Source: Pomphorhynchus laevis | Taxonomy: Eukaryota; Acanthocephala; Palaeacanthocephala; Echinorhynchida; Pomphorhynchidae | DNA: 64,000 nt | Assembly (NCBI GenBank): GCA_012934845.2 | Contig: WNNJ02001245.1 | Span: forward strand, 1-64,000 | Direction: 5' to 3' | In this document: positions 1-11,770 of the stretch, piece after piece | Numbering within the stretch: the first letter of the stretch is position 1 | Layout: each line of letters begins with the position of its first letter | The notes under the pieces: generated by a model | What the model was told of the DNA's origin: nothing | Databases searched by the model: none | What the model saw: only the letters and a program-made list of their open reading frames with translations | Program-made: the position numbers and the translations under genes

Positions 1-92
1 AATATTAATATTAAATATTATATTATTTAATATTAATATTAATATTAAATATTAATATTAAAATTTAATATTAAATATTAAAATATTTAACC
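1..92. repeat. AATATT-rich simple repeat
   Basis: The first 90 or so bases are built almost only of AATATTAAT and TTAAATATT words. This is low-complexity AT sequence with no coding content and no visible element ends. Confidence 0.8.
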
Positions 93-237
93 TACCATTG
101 TATTGATGAATCTTTTTCATTAAGCAAGTATTTCATAAATTCTGCAATTTGATTCGTGTTAAAGATCACGAACATCGTCTATGTAGGCGGTGTGTTTCAC
201 TATCTATTATGCACTTTGATTCCCATTCATATATACA

Positions 238-600
238 GGTTTGCTAGTCCAATAAAGAAAGCTCATTGCACAAATGTCTGTTGTGGGTAAATAATCTAGT
301 AAATTAATTCTATCTTGTAAGCTGGAGAAATACTAAAGGAATATTTAATATAATGATGGACAACCAACCACAGGTTTGCTAAGTAAGCCCAAGAAAGAAA
401 GCTCATCGCATAACTGTCTATTGAGGTTTGCTAGGTAAGTTGTGTATACAACTGTCTATATTGGTTTACTAGGTAAGCCCGAGAAAGAAAGCTCATTACA
501 CAACTGTCTAATGTGGGTAAATAATCTAGCAAATTAATTCTATCTGATAAGCTAATTAAAAACGAACGGAAAATTTAATATAATAATGGACAACCACATA
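238..600. repeat. Local duplicated segment, two main copies plus fragments
   Basis: A block beginning TTTGCTAG and containing AAGAAAGCTCAT, then GTGGGTAAATAATCTAG and ATGGACAACCA, occurs at about 238-370 and again at about 466-600. Shorter pieces lie between them. It is a diverged tandem duplication of about 230 bp. No protein or RNA gene is recognised. It lies downstream of the PATJ-like exon and may be intronic. Confidence 0.6.
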
Positions 601-1010
601 GATTATTCTCATGATTATCGACGTTCATATGTTCCATATATCAACTAATTTACACGTAACAGCTTAATACGGCGTACTTACGATGAATTCCCTATGAATT
701 AACACTTGACTAAAATTGATTGGTATATTGAAATATTATTTAATGAAAGAAAATTATATTGTCAAATTATCATGTCATTATTTTATTGATATATGGCTCA
801 AACCTTTTAATAAAATCATCAGTCATCGAAATAGGTCATAAACTATGCAGTTATATAGATGTTCAATGTGAGAGTTTATTAATTTATAAATTTTTAAACT
901 ATTAATTTTGTAAATATTTTTAAGAGTACATTTCTTTGAATGAAGAAAGCATTCAAGTATAAAAATACTTTAAATTAATTGAGACTAATTAATACAGTAT
1001 ATCAACTTAC

Positions 1011-1238
1011 TTAATACTGCGTGTAATGACGAACAGATATCAGACTGTAACGACCGCTTAACGCTAAGGCGAAGGACGTGAGTGTTCTTACTTAACAAAA
1101 GAGCAGCATCTTCTATTAAACAATTTTCCAATGAGACACTGTTCACGTCTATTATCTGATCACCAACTTTGATTCGACCATCAATATCAACGAGCTTGTT
1201 TGGTTCAATGTTTGTCACAAATATGCCTGTTGATCTTC
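1011..1238 (-). CDS. PATJ/MUPP1-like protein, exon with C-terminal part of a PDZ domain
   Basis: Read on the minus strand, a CAG acceptor just above 1238 opens a 76-codon exon. It closes at a GTAAGT donor (1005-1010) and has phase 1 at both ends. The residues include STGIFVTNIEP, then DGRIKVGDQIIDVNSVSLEN and the strand THVLRLSVKR, which match the second half of a PDZ domain: the betaB-betaC region, the G-D-x-I-x-x-V-N turn and the last strand. In MUPP1/PATJ the second half of PDZ3 has the same layout. The matching first half lies 12.4 kb away at 13633-13698 in the same phase. The product would be a membrane-associated scaffold of epithelial polarity complexes. The next downstream exon is outside the window or was not recognised. 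Confidence 0.78.
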
Positions 1239-1423
1239 CTGTAAATTATTAATTTATCTTTGTAAATTAAAATAATATTTATTATCAATTATTATTTAAT
1301 TTATTATTATTTAATTTGATAATAAAAGACAACTTATTTAAGGGTTAAAGAAGTAATCTTGAAAATAAATACTTGTAATATAATATTCACAATAATATAC
1401 ACATATGATTACAATCTCAACAT

Positions 1424-1666
1424 GAAACGTCAAGCAACAACGAGACGTCAAACAAGAACGAAACGTCAAGCAACAACGAGACGTCAAGCAACAACGAGAC
1501 GTCAAGCAACAACGAGACGTCAAGCAACAACGAGACGTCAAGCAACAACGAGACGTCAAGCAACAACGAGACGTCAAGCAACAACGAGACGTCAAGCAAC
1601 AACGAGACGTCAAGCAACAACGAGACGTCAAGCAACAACGAAACGTCAAGCAACAACGAGACGTCA
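1424..1666. repeat. 18-bp minisatellite, about 13 units
   Basis: The unit CAAGCAACAACGAGACGT repeats about 13 times, with a few single-base variants at both edges. Because 18 is a multiple of three, every frame on both strands stays open and translates to six-residue repeats, so these reading frames are not evidence of genes. Related units reappear at about 4143-4215 beyond the LINE, which suggests the LINE inserted into one longer array. Confidence 0.93.
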
Positions 1667-1774
1667 TAATAATAAAGATTTTCTTAAGCAAAATATACAG
1701 AGATAATGAGTCATATTAAATAAGAAAAGGTAAAGTAAACACATCATAACAATTCCTGACTCTTCTGCTGATGT

Positions 1775-4130
1775 CTCCTACCATCATTGCCTCAGGTCCA
1801 GTGGGATCTGAGCCCCACCGCCAATCCAACACGCCGCCCTTCGACTCAACCACCATGGGTCATCCCCCCCGAAGAGTCCAATCGGAGCGGACTATGCTGG
1901 GTAAATGCAAAATGAGCAGCTTGAGAAACCTTAGCTTTGCTCTGTGGGACATCCTCTAAAAAAGAAGACTAATCCCGAGATAGCCAGGTGCCCCGGAGGC
2001 GCACCTGGGCTTTCCCAATTAATGACAGATGCTGGGCCCGTTTCAGGGCCAACCTAGCTCTCTTCAGGATACGTTTAAGTCTATCCAGGTTGGCTTTCGC
2101 CGACAAATTTACCGTAACAGTGAACCCCAGGTATTTTACTCGAATCGTGAAGATAGGGAGGATTGATTAATCAAAATGGAGGAGAGTGCAGAGAGTGCTA
2201 ATCTCTTAAGCTTTTGCTTTGTTGCATGGGCGCCATGAAAGACAACCACCTGCGATTTGATGGAGTTCAAAATAGGATTGGACTTGGGTAACTGGTCTTT
2301 TAATCTTAAAAGAAACGGTTGATGTCCGAGACTATGTATTTGTACCTGCGTCCAGGGTCGTCTTCATAAAAGAATCGCTTGGTGTACAGCAGTATCTCCA
2401 CCCTGTTAACAATTCTCGCAGGCAACACGAGGGACCTGAGAGAAGAGATAACAAAGGGAATATAGATGCGGTCAATTGCAGCGGAAAAATCAAGAAAAAC
2501 AGCCACAGCGAGTTGATGATTATTCTCCGGACAAAACCGATGAACTTCACCAACCGCTGAATGGACCGAGCGACTTTGACGAACCAATGAAAACCAGGTG
2601 GGATTAAATTACGCCTACTCAGATGAACGCGGATTCTAAGCGCAAGCGCTTTTTCGTAGATCGAGACGAGGGAATTTTGAATCATAATGGGCCGCTGGTC
2701 TTTAGGGCAAGATACCGGATATTTTTTAGGTATAAAAATTCTCCCACTAATGTTGATGCCGGCCACATCAGATGGGTGGCTAATAGCATTGTGACGCCGC
2801 CTTTCTTCTTTGTTCTACTGTCAAAAGCTGACAGACACGAGAAGAGAGTGGAGCGACGGATTTGTAGGTGCCAAGGAGAGGCCCCCAGGCATTGAAAATA
2901 TCTGTGACAGAAAAGTCTCCCCAAGACGGGATTGGTTGCGGTGATTGAGTGGCTCCATAATTGTGTAGGGATAGTGACTCCTCTAAAACTTGGTCAAGAC
3001 CTATATTACCAATCCAACCCAATGCCCTTTCCTTCCAACAGACAAACTTCTCCCTCTTGAATATCTTCCAGAAGGAAGACTGGGATGGATTAAGGGAAGC
3101 AATGCTAGCCCTATCCTTACCCAGTTGGGACCTATATCTAGCGCTCCAATACTCTTTCGAGAGAACCTGCCTGGCAGAATCAGAGAGATTGGGGAGAAGG
3201 AGCAAATATGCTAAGGCCTTGAGTTTTGTCGGAGTGGGTCTGAAAATACGACCTTTATAGGTTGTTGAAAGCAATGCGATGGCTTGCGAGGAGAGGCAGA
3301 GTTAAATTCGGTTAAACTCTCATTACCAATTAAGGGGAAGTGTTGGGTAGCTGCCTAAAAGAAAGCCACTCTAATAGGGTCAAAGTAGAATCTCCTTCGA
3401 AGCAGCGTATCTTCTTCCATCCGCCAACGAATCAAGTCATGAGAGGTAGACAGATGTTGTCGCGACTGCTCAGTACAGAAAGGTTTTAGAAACCACTTCT
3501 CATGGAGCAGTAATAAGTCGAGGAGTGAATTCGTTGATGTGCAATGAAAGGTAGTAGATGATGGTTTATGAATAAGATAATTGTTTCTGGCTCTGTGGAG
3601 TGCTGCATTAATCAAACGACCAGTTCTGTTGTTGAAGTCACCTAGTACCATGTCGTAACTGCTCTCGATAATCCTACCCAGGAGGTCACGGTTCTTGTGA
3701 ATCTCCCCTTACGGATGTCGACATTGGCTAGACTGAGGCGTTTACCGTTCTTACTGAGTGAAACTACTGAACAAGAAAGAGCTGGGCAAGAATAATTTAA
3801 AAGGAGGGAGGATCTTAAAGAGCATTTAACTAAGGTCAAGAGTCCTTGAGATGAAGAGGAGTGAGAAGGGGTTATGTACGGTGTATAGTGGGAACACATT
3901 TGCTAAGGGATGAATCGAGTAATGTCCTGGAGGATACGGATAGAACGCGTCTCCTGAAGGACTATAACATCTGTATCTTTACCAGATAGAAGTTTAAGGG
4001 CAGAAGCTCCTCCCAAATTCCAGTGAAGGATATTCAGTGAAAAAGGCTCTCGAGTATCTCCGACGCTAACATTTCGAAAAAGTAGTAAGCTGATCCATAT
4101 TCTTATTCACTGAATTTGTGTATTTTGTCT
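1775..4130 (-). mobile_element. Jockey-like LINE, broken copy 1
   Basis: This copy has the same protein content as the copies at 49.4-53.1 and 53.2-56.9 kb. On the minus strand the order is endonuclease remnants (about 4090-3355, including VLGDFNNR), the inter-domain region with DPIRVAFF and TTYKGRIFRPTP (about 3420-2780), and a reverse transcriptase (about 2770-2300, with AVFLDFSAAIDRI). Several frameshifts and stops break ORF2, and no ORF1 is recognisable, so it is 5'-truncated and dead. It lies inside the 12.4-kb intron of the PATJ-like gene and is bracketed by pieces of the same 18-bp minisatellite. It is more decayed than the 53-57 kb copy. Confidence 0.88.
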
Positions 4131-4142
4131 TTAATTTTTTGA

Positions 4143-4215
4143 GTAGAGACGTCTAGCAACAACGAAACGTCAAGCAACAACGAAACGTCAAGCAACAACG
4201 AAACGTCAATCAACA
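4143..4215. repeat. Minisatellite fragment, 18-bp unit related to 1424-1666
   Basis: Four units resembling AGCAACAACGAAACGTCA follow directly after the 5' side of the minus-strand LINE. The unit differs from the main array mostly by GAAACG in place of GAGACG, as also seen at the edges of that array. The simplest reading is one original array split by the LINE. Confidence 0.8.
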
Positions 4216-5579
4216 ACAAGACGCCAGGCAAGAGGCGAAATCAACGAGATTTCGTACAAGATAACGTACAAGCAAAGATACATGTACCACGAGGCGACAA
4301 CTTACAACGGGCTGCGAACGAAAAGCTTTTACAATGAATTACTCCATCAAACCGTTTCTGCTCATATAATTGGCAGCATGCAGTGTGTAAAGATTGCGTT
4401 TGTGCAAAAGATGGTTGATCTTGCTTGAATTATTTTTCTAGTAAGAAGTGTTGTAAAAATCGTAAATCAGGGAATTTCTAAATGGATAGTTATTTCGTCA
4501 GATTATAACCACGTTACAACTACGAAAGCATCAGATATGTTAGATAGAGTAGATTCCGTTAACCTCCACATAAAGTGCACTTCGGACGTTAGTCATTGCG
4601 TAGCTTTGATAAAGCTCCTAGAAATGTGTCGCGAGACTTCTTTCTACTTCTTTTAACGTAATTATACAATGTTTACCTGCTATCACAAATGAGATAGAAA
4701 ATAATATACAGTTATTCATCGCAATTGAGGTTGATCTCGATAGAAACATTTCGATATAGCTTCACCGCTTCAGTGCATCAAAAAACGACTTACGACCTTG
4801 ACTTCTACTGACGACAAATGGAGTTATTACTAACAATATCCTTAAAAGATACAGGTTTAAAAAAATTCTTATAAATTCCAAAATGTCTTCATCAAGGCTG
4901 ATATGTCTATAGCCCAGCGTGCGGCACTAAAAATGCATTTTAAACAGCTTAGAGAAGTTCGGAAAGTAAATCCCTATGAGCGTTTTGCATTGTGTAGTAA
5001 TGCAGTTATAGATGTGGATAATCAGCAACATACATCATCGATTAAGGAATCGATTCACTCGTTCGATAAAAATTCGGTATGACTATCTGAGAACATGTCA
5101 CGGAATAATCGCTGTGGTGGGCTAATAAGGTTTATTCGATTGTTGCTTTCCAACGTTGAAGACCTTGGTACACTATTGAAAGAGGGCATAAGTGGTTATT
5201 TATCGTCGTTTGACATACTGATACTCCTCGAAACCTGTACTTTTCCTCTAGCACTATTTGAGTTTTATACTTACGATATCTTGGCATCTTTAGGCAATCG
5301 TGGTAGACCTTCGAGGGAATTATTTTGGCTGTTAACAAATCTTTAGCGATTGGTCATTTAAAACCAATGAGAATGCAATTTATGTTAACACATCATTACT
5401 TCCATTATAGCATGCTATTTTACTCCATCTTACCGTGCAAGTGATATTATTAACGAATTGTCTGAGTTTCTTGAGAACATGCCAATTTATAAGCCCATTA
5501 TCGTTGCGGGCGATTTCAATACGAATAAGCGTAATTCATCAACAAAACTATAAATCTTAAAAGAATACTTTCATTCTTA

Positions 5580-5791
5580 AATAATTATTGGAGTCGGATC
5601 AAAGAATTGAGGAAATTATTTTTGATATTTCGCTAACTTCTGTTAGCATCTTCATAAAATTACATTTTAAATTACAATTGTAATTTTCTGAAGATGCTAA
5701 CAGAAGTTAGCAAAATATAAAATAATCTTCTTTTCTTTGATCCAACTCCAATAATTATTTATCAATAATGGATCATTATCAACTGTTTAAA
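5580..5791 (+). mobile_element. Foldback element with 13-bp target duplication
   Basis: A near-palindrome has a left arm with ATTGGAGTCGGATCAAAG, a stem word GCTAACTTCTGTTAGC, a short centre, then the inverse arm. It continues asymmetrically to ATCAATAATGGATCATTATC on the right. ACTTTCATTCTTA flanks it exactly at 5567-5579 and 5792-5804, inside the old LINE. Each arm, read outward from the centre, contains CTGAAGA, a GCTAAC/GTTAGC stem, GAAA and ATC, the order of half a hammerhead ribozyme. Related copies lie at 14.6, 14.9, 15.4-15.97, 24.5, 59.1, 59.4 and 59.8 kb. Confidence 0.85.
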
Positions 5792-6434
5792 ACTTTCATT
5801 CTTATTATCTATGTCTTCACATTCCAATTGAAGGCTGGACTTACGAGGCTGATACTTCTAAAAACTGCTTAGATTTGATCTTCGCAGACATTGGTGTACA
5901 TGATCTGTACATAGACTTCAGTACCGAATAGGCATAAGCATATCACGTGTCTGATTGATGGAATTATGATTCCCTCAAGATCTTGATGGAATTAATCACC
6001 TCTGATTATTTCCGTAAGCGTCACCCGATCAGTAGGCGAATAGAAATTAAACGAATGCAGATATGCGACTTTTCCACTTTCTTAGAATTGTTATCATGCA
6101 GCGATGTAAGGACTAGCTACTCCCTGCTATGTAAAACACTACTATCTTCATGTGCGGACTCACTCTCATCGAAAAATAGGTTTGTTAAAATGCCAGTTTA
6201 ACTCAAGAAGACGAAACATACACTGCTGTCAATTTACAAAAGTCGTGACATTATAGTGTCTGAAGTTGATTTCTGTAATTCGCTTAAACTCTACTGATCT
6301 CCTCAAACAATTTAAAAGCGATATACTTTTATCCAAAAAAAGCACAAAACCTCAAAAAAGCTCAGTCTGCTTCATGGCTTTTACGTTCTCGATCGTATGT
6401 GCTCGGTTCGTGAATTCCTATAGATAAATTGCGG

Positions 6435-6515
6435 GATCACTATCCTATAGTGATCACTATAGATCACTATAGATCTATCCTTTAGATCACTATCCTAGGA
6501 TAGCCAATATCCTAG
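6435..6515. repeat. Short GATCACTAT-type tandem motifs
   Basis: The words GATCACTATCCTA and ATAGATCACTATAG recur several times inside the old LINE. This is a local duplication of unknown meaning. Confidence 0.6.
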
Positions 6516-7925
6516 AGCCTGAAGTCTTCTCACGTTTAGAACGGTCGAATCTTCACACGCAATGTCAGTTATAAGACCAGGATTCTCCTAACGATCTGCG
6601 GGATGGTGTCATTATGGTTTTGTTCAAAAGATCAGGTGACCCTGCATGTACCGACTTATATAAAGAAGTAACTCTGCTTTAGTACTCGTATAAGTTATTG
6701 ATTATTATGATGTTTTTCTGATCCTCTTGGTTTCGTTCCTACTGCCTATTGACGGAACAACTCGATTTATGCAGGAATCATTCTATAATAAGTGCACTTA
6801 CAGTTCTACGATATAGAGTTATCAATAGTTTCTGATCTCATTCATTGGTGTTTACAGCGTTTACAGATTTCGCGAAGGCGTTCGATAGTGTCTACCGATC
6901 CTTACTGTTATCCAAACTATGCAATCAGGTAGTGTAAATGGTCCGATTATGATTTCCTTACGAGAGTGCTTTAGCCAACCTTATTGCGTATTTACTATGG
7001 CGCGTCGTATTTTCGACCATTTATGGTCAATCACGGGGTTCCGCATGGTAATGTGCTCAGCCCATTTTAATTTTCATTTTTCTTGAATGACTTTCCACAA
7101 CATATACGTTCATCACACTTGATGTCGTTTCTATTTTGCACGTAGATGATCTTGCATTGGTAACTTCTAATCACTTATCGACTCAATATGCCATTTCAGC
7201 ACTTGTAGAGCACTGTAACGTTAATAAACTTACGGTGAATACATTGAAGACCTAAGTCGTTGAGTTTCGTAAATGTGGTCTATTATCTCGTAAGGATGTT
7301 CTTTATGTGAATGACTATCCTCTAGAATTTCGTTGTCCGTACAAATATCTCGATGTTCTACTAAGCTCTCGCTGGTCTTTCAAAACTTATTTGAAAAAAA
7401 ATAACAATCTCCAAAATTCGTCCAAACTACATCCCCAAGACTAAGCTTGGGCTCCTATCGTTTCATGGCTCTCTTGGATACTTACGTGATGTTCCTTCCA
7501 ATCATACGTTATGGTCTCAAATGCTTTTGGTAAGAGCTCTCAGCAAATAATTTCCTTCAAATTGATAAATGTTTATGGCGTTACATAAAACGTGTAGTTG
7601 GGGTATCGTCGAAGTGCTACTCTACGGTTGTTGCAGTGCTTAGTCATGTAGTCACCTCATCAGTAAAAATTTGTAATCTTCTCGGTTTCCAAGAATCAAC
7701 CGCTTACATATCTAACCACAGTTGTCTCAGCGACAAAACGTCTATGGCGTGCATCGCTAGACGCATATCATTCAAAATTCTATCCGGTTCCTCCTCCCTT
7801 CCATACCTGTTCTTCGAATTGCAGTTGTCGATTTTGCTCGGACCGATGTGATTCCTTGCTGCAAGTCTTTGTGCGTCCTGTTATGTCGAAAATGTCTCTT
7901 AGACAGATTGACAAATTGCGAAGGC

Positions 7926-9590
7926 TAAACTAGCTTTTAATTTAAATTTATTTTTTGGCGTAAACTTTACACACTCATGCTTGCAATTTTTTTGACCTCA
8001 TGGGTTTCTTTCAATTTTTAACTCTGAAATGTGATGCTTTAAATATTTGTGAAATGATCGTACCCCAAGCCGAAAGGCGCTGTGGGTAAAAAATAAATCG
8101 CTGTATTAAAATACTATTTTAATAATATTATTAGTGCTTATTCATCATCAAAATCTTTAATTGAATTAGTAAAACGCATAAAAATTTCAAGTACGTTTGT
8201 AGTTGTTTTATATTTTAAGTTTATTAATTACATAACGTATAATAAAATTGAAATTATGTTTTAATTCACTTACAATCAACATTTGATTTTACAAGTTTCA
8301 CAAGCGTTATAAATGCATGTTGTTTACACACAATTCGACATTATCGGTGATAGCAGAATTATATTTTAAGTAATAAATGCTAAAGTTACAATACATTTAT
8401 AAAATAAATTATTAATTTATGATAAATGTATTTTTTGTTAGTGATTTAGTCGCAGTTAAAAATAATAATAAATTAAATTAGATGTAATTTAAATTAACTA
8501 ATATTGAATTAATATGTTTAACCAATAATCAATTAATATAATAATCATATAATTAATATAATAATGCAGCGGTTTTATATGATTTATTTGATTTTACAAG
8601 TTTCACAAGCGTTATAAATGCATATTTTTATTATTTTATTATTAATGCATATTAATATTATTATTTATAATTATATTAATAAAATTAATATATTAATCAA
8701 ATAATATAATGTATCATTATATCATATATTAAATATTATATAATATATTGTATAATATTAAGAATTTCATATCTTACCCACACAGGATAAAATACCTTGA
8801 TTTATCACACATGACTTTATATGATATATATAGAGTCATGTGTATACATACACATGACAGTGTGATATATATATCACACTCAACTGTATATCAACAGTAC
8901 TAAATTCCTCGTTGATTCAAGACCATATGATGGATTTTTATAATGTGTGTTTTGGTGAGAAAATCTAACTATCTCCTTAACAACAAACACCTGATATTTG
9001 ATTATTTGCATTTTAACAAAACTGGTGTGAGAATGCAAGGAAACAAGGACTTGAGAATTTCCAGTGAATTTAGCAATTTTTTCGCGATTCATTATTTTTT
9101 ATCCAATCAATTTGTAAAAATTTTCTTGATAAAGGCTACGCGTTTATACGAACTATTGAAATAAATAGTTTGATTAATTATAGAAATAAATAATAGTGTA
9201 TGTTATATTATATAATATCATTATTCTATAATATGTATACATGTATTATTAATAAATTATTTTAATCCATCTATTTCCTATTTTAATCAAAAAATCACGT
9301 CAAGACAATCATTTTTAAGGTTACCCGCAAAAATGTGTGACTTAAGCACAATGATCTTAAACACAGTCAACTCGCTTTTAACACAGCTATTAAGATTCGT
9401 GACAAACGATTATTATCCGTTAAACATATTTTTGTTTACTTCTGATTGAATTAATACAAATTCTTATTATATTTGCCTGTTCATATTATGGGTATGTATT
9501 TTTATCTTTACTCTAAATATGTGAAGGAACGGAAAAATCAACATAACTTACAATTATTTGCAAACTAAATTGAACGATTGCAACTATTAT
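7926..9590. other. AT-rich intron sequence, no gene seen
   Basis: This stretch is dominated by A/T runs and TATATA words. A duplicated phrase, TTTACAAGTTTCACAAGCGT, occurs at about 8287 and 8591. Short overlapping open frames at 8880-9164 on both strands show no family signature and no splice pattern. The region lies within the long intron of the PATJ-like gene. Confidence 0.6.
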
Positions 9591-9597
9591 AAATCGT

Positions 9598-9643
9598 TGG
9601 AACAGCTGTTCTACAGCTGTTCCAACAGCTGTTCTACAATCTA
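9598..9643. repeat. Short tandem palindrome AACAGCTGTTCTA
   Basis: GGAACAGCTGTTCTAC is followed by AGCTGTTCCAACAGCTGTTC, giving a dense set of overlapping CAGCTG palindromes about 45 bp long. It could fold into a hairpin. No function is assigned. Confidence 0.7.
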
Positions 9644-10974
9644 TCAAAAATAATCAGATTTAAGTTTTAAATTTGACAGTTCTGTAAATGAATATTTACG
9701 GTTAGATAATTTGATTGAATTAAAAGTAGGAAGATGCATTTGTAAGCTGATGATTCAATGATTATTGAATCATCAAATTATTAAGATGCATTTGTGATTC
9801 AATAATTATTGAACGCTTTCTCAAATTGCAAGAATATTTAGGCTGTAAATATTTTCATAATTAAAAAATATTGTGTTGTAATTTGTAATCACATTCGTTC
9901 TAGTACGACAATGATAATTAATAATAAGGTAAAGCATTTGATATAAATACATTTAGAAAATTTCTGAGCCATTTTTTGAATGTAGAAAGAGCAATTTTTG
10001 AGCTTTAACAAATTTTCCTTGGGTGAAAGTAGTTAGTATTTCTAATTCGTTACAGTAATAATCATTAGCGTTTATAAATAGGGATAAATCAGATTTCAAA
10101 AATTGATAAAAATAATCACGAGTCCTTGGACGAATAAATTATAAATATACCGTTGTAAAAATGAAAATAATAGGTATTTTGAAGGAATTATTAATACAAT
10201 GGCAAATTGGCGTTATTAAATCCATAATTAAACTTTCGTAATTAAATTCCATACAAGTAAAAACTATAATATATATAAAGTATCAATTTTATTTTAATAA
10301 AATATAAATTATTATCTTTAAATCAAAAATTTTGTGTGTATTGATAATTTTGGCAAGCACATTGTTAGATTATTGACACTATTAAATGTCATTATTTCAC
10401 AATTGTTCAACATTTAAAGAAGATTTTTAGTTGTGAATGTTGCTAACTTGCCACTTTACAAAGTATAAGTTATTATTTAAAGAAGATTATAAGTGGTAAA
10501 TGTTATGAACGTGCAAGTTTGCAAAGAACAAAAACAAATTATAAATTAGCCATAAAAACAGGTTTCATATAAGGACTTGTAAAAATTGTCTAGAAAATGA
10601 AAATTTAGTAAAGCTAAAAAGAAATAATATTCCATGGGTTATGTTCGTTAATCAAATAAAGCCTTAGTATGATCATCGAAAAATCATTTGAAACGTACGA
10701 TAGTCAGCTGGAATAGTTAATACTAGATAATACAGTAATATAATATTATATAATGTAGTAATATATTGATATTATATTATAGTAATATTAATATTATATT
10801 ATATAATAATATAAAATATAATCTATAAAAAAATACTTACTTTAATAAATAAATAAATACTTACTTTCCAATTTGAATTCATAAAATATTTTATGAATAT
10901 TTTATAAATACTTAATGTTTTAGCTTAAGAAGATAAATATGTTCAGAAAAAAAATTATCGCAAATTTTTGGTAT
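9644..10974. other. AT-rich intron sequence, no gene seen
   Basis: This is plain AT-rich sequence with small direct duplications, for example two ATTTAAAGAAGATT phrases near 10405 and 10475 and TTATTGAATCA words near 9760-9800. No coding or RNA feature is supported. Confidence 0.55.
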
Positions 10975-11181
10975 AAAAACCGCTTCGCTGAATTAAATAG
11001 ATGCTAACCACTGTGCCATAATAATAAATGTAGAAATGTTAGTGTAAATCCTATATTTGCTAAATGTTAAAATAAATTTAAAATTTGAACAACTTCTATA
11101 GATTTAATTGCATAAAGAACGACAAAAAAAATATTAAACTAAATAATATATAAAAATATATTCCTTTTTACATTGAATCAA
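10975..11181. repeat. Left arm of 2.25-kb inverted-repeat structure
   Basis: About 206 bp recur, inverted and nearly identical, at 13025-13230. The outer end holds CCGCTTCGCTGAATT and the inner end ACATTGAATCA. The minus strand contains TGGCACAGTGGTTAGC (11003-11018), a good tRNA-type A box. The two arms enclose a cluster of hammerhead-bearing short retroposons. Confidence 0.9.
11003..11018 (-). promoter_or_regulatory. tRNA-like A box, pol III type
   Basis: TGGCACAGTGGTTAGC matches the A-box consensus TRGCNNAGYGG closely. It is the mirror copy of the one at 13187-13202. No adjacent B box completes a tRNA, so it is read as the head of a tRNA-derived retroposon fragment. Confidence 0.6.
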
Positions 11182-11269
11182 TGTATATTTATTTCGATAT
11201 TCATTTTAATTTTGTAGTAAAATTATTTATTCGGTTATATCTTAATTTATCTTGCCGTTTCCTTAATTG

Positions 11270-11700
11270 TAACTTACAATTATGGCAGCACGGTTTCGGC
11301 TCGACAGACTCTTCTGCTGCCAAATCACACAAAGTTATTTGACAGAAGAAACCATCCGCGGTATCATCCATTCATTACTTCCAGTGTGATATAGCGAATT
11401 GATAAAGTAAATGAAAGAATCCATCAAAGGATCACCTTCACGATTCTAACATCTCTTGATCACATAAGTCTTGGTCATACATATAATTTTAAATTAGATT
11501 GTGTTAAACTGTGCTCCGGGAGCTAATAAGCTTCAGTTTCATAATTGTAGATGTTGCCAAAAACCGGAGTTCGATTACAAGTAGAACAGACTTACTCATT
11601 ACTCCTAGACGATCTGATGGTAGCCGGCAGCACACATCAGTAGGGTGAACTACCATCAGTTATTTCGGCTGCCTTGTTATATTTTAAAAAGGCATCTACG
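11270..11700 (-). mobile_element. tRNA-like short retroposon with rearranged hammerhead, copy A
   Basis: On the minus strand this carries the family core (GGCAGCC, GAAA, CTACTGATG, GCTGCC, GTC; 11596-11674). A B-box-like AATCGAACTCCGG follows near 11565 and then a tail containing GCTCCCGGAGCACAG. Copy F at 35.25-35.42 kb shares core, B-box region and tail. The relics sit inside the inverted-repeat envelope at 10975-13230. Confidence 0.65.
11596..11674 (-). ncRNA. Hammerhead-like RNA in unusual strand order, copy A
   Basis: The minus-strand order is GGCAGCC-GAAA, then CUGAUGGUAG, UUCACCCUA-CUGAUG, UGCUGCC, CUACCAUCAG and GUC-UAGGAGU. All three hammerhead stems can form: GGCAGC/GCUGCC (stem II), CUGAUGGUAG/CUACCAUCAG (stem III) and CCUA/UAGG (stem I). 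The GAAA strand precedes the CUGAUGA strand, which no ordinary hammerhead has. The last core base of CUGAUGA is changed here, so this copy is probably inactive. Confidence 0.6.
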
Positions 11701-11770
11701 AGCGGTTGCCTGTGTGACATTGTGAATAGAGGCAAAGTGTCGGAAACGCCTTTATTCACAATGTCACATA

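Larger units (their letters stand above)
4880..7925 (+). mobile_element. Old LINE, plus strand, endonuclease and reverse transcriptase remnants
   Basis: Translations show scattered but ordered LINE signatures. The endonuclease motif VAGDFNTN lies near 5505-5530 and LDLIFADIGVHDL near 5870-5905. A reverse transcriptase block near 6850-6900 includes FTDFAKAFDSV. A C-terminal block near 7570-7800 includes CLWRYIKRVVGVSSK. Many frameshifts and stops interrupt it. It is GC-richer than its surroundings and differs from the Jockey-like LINEs elsewhere in the window. A foldback element with a 13-bp target duplication interrupts it at 5580-5791. Its 5' limit is uncertain, and 4220-4880 may also belong to it. 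The family was not assigned. Confidence 0.7.

Noticed and set aside
1424-1666. Possible CRISPR-like array
   Set aside because: Units are contiguous 18-bp repeats without unique spacers, and the sequence is eukaryotic.
1338-1706. Long overlapping reading frames on both strands (Arg/Thr/Gln and Leu/Asp/Val repeats)
   Set aside because: They are forced open by the 18-bp minisatellite, whose period is a multiple of three, and have no start, splice or conservation evidence.
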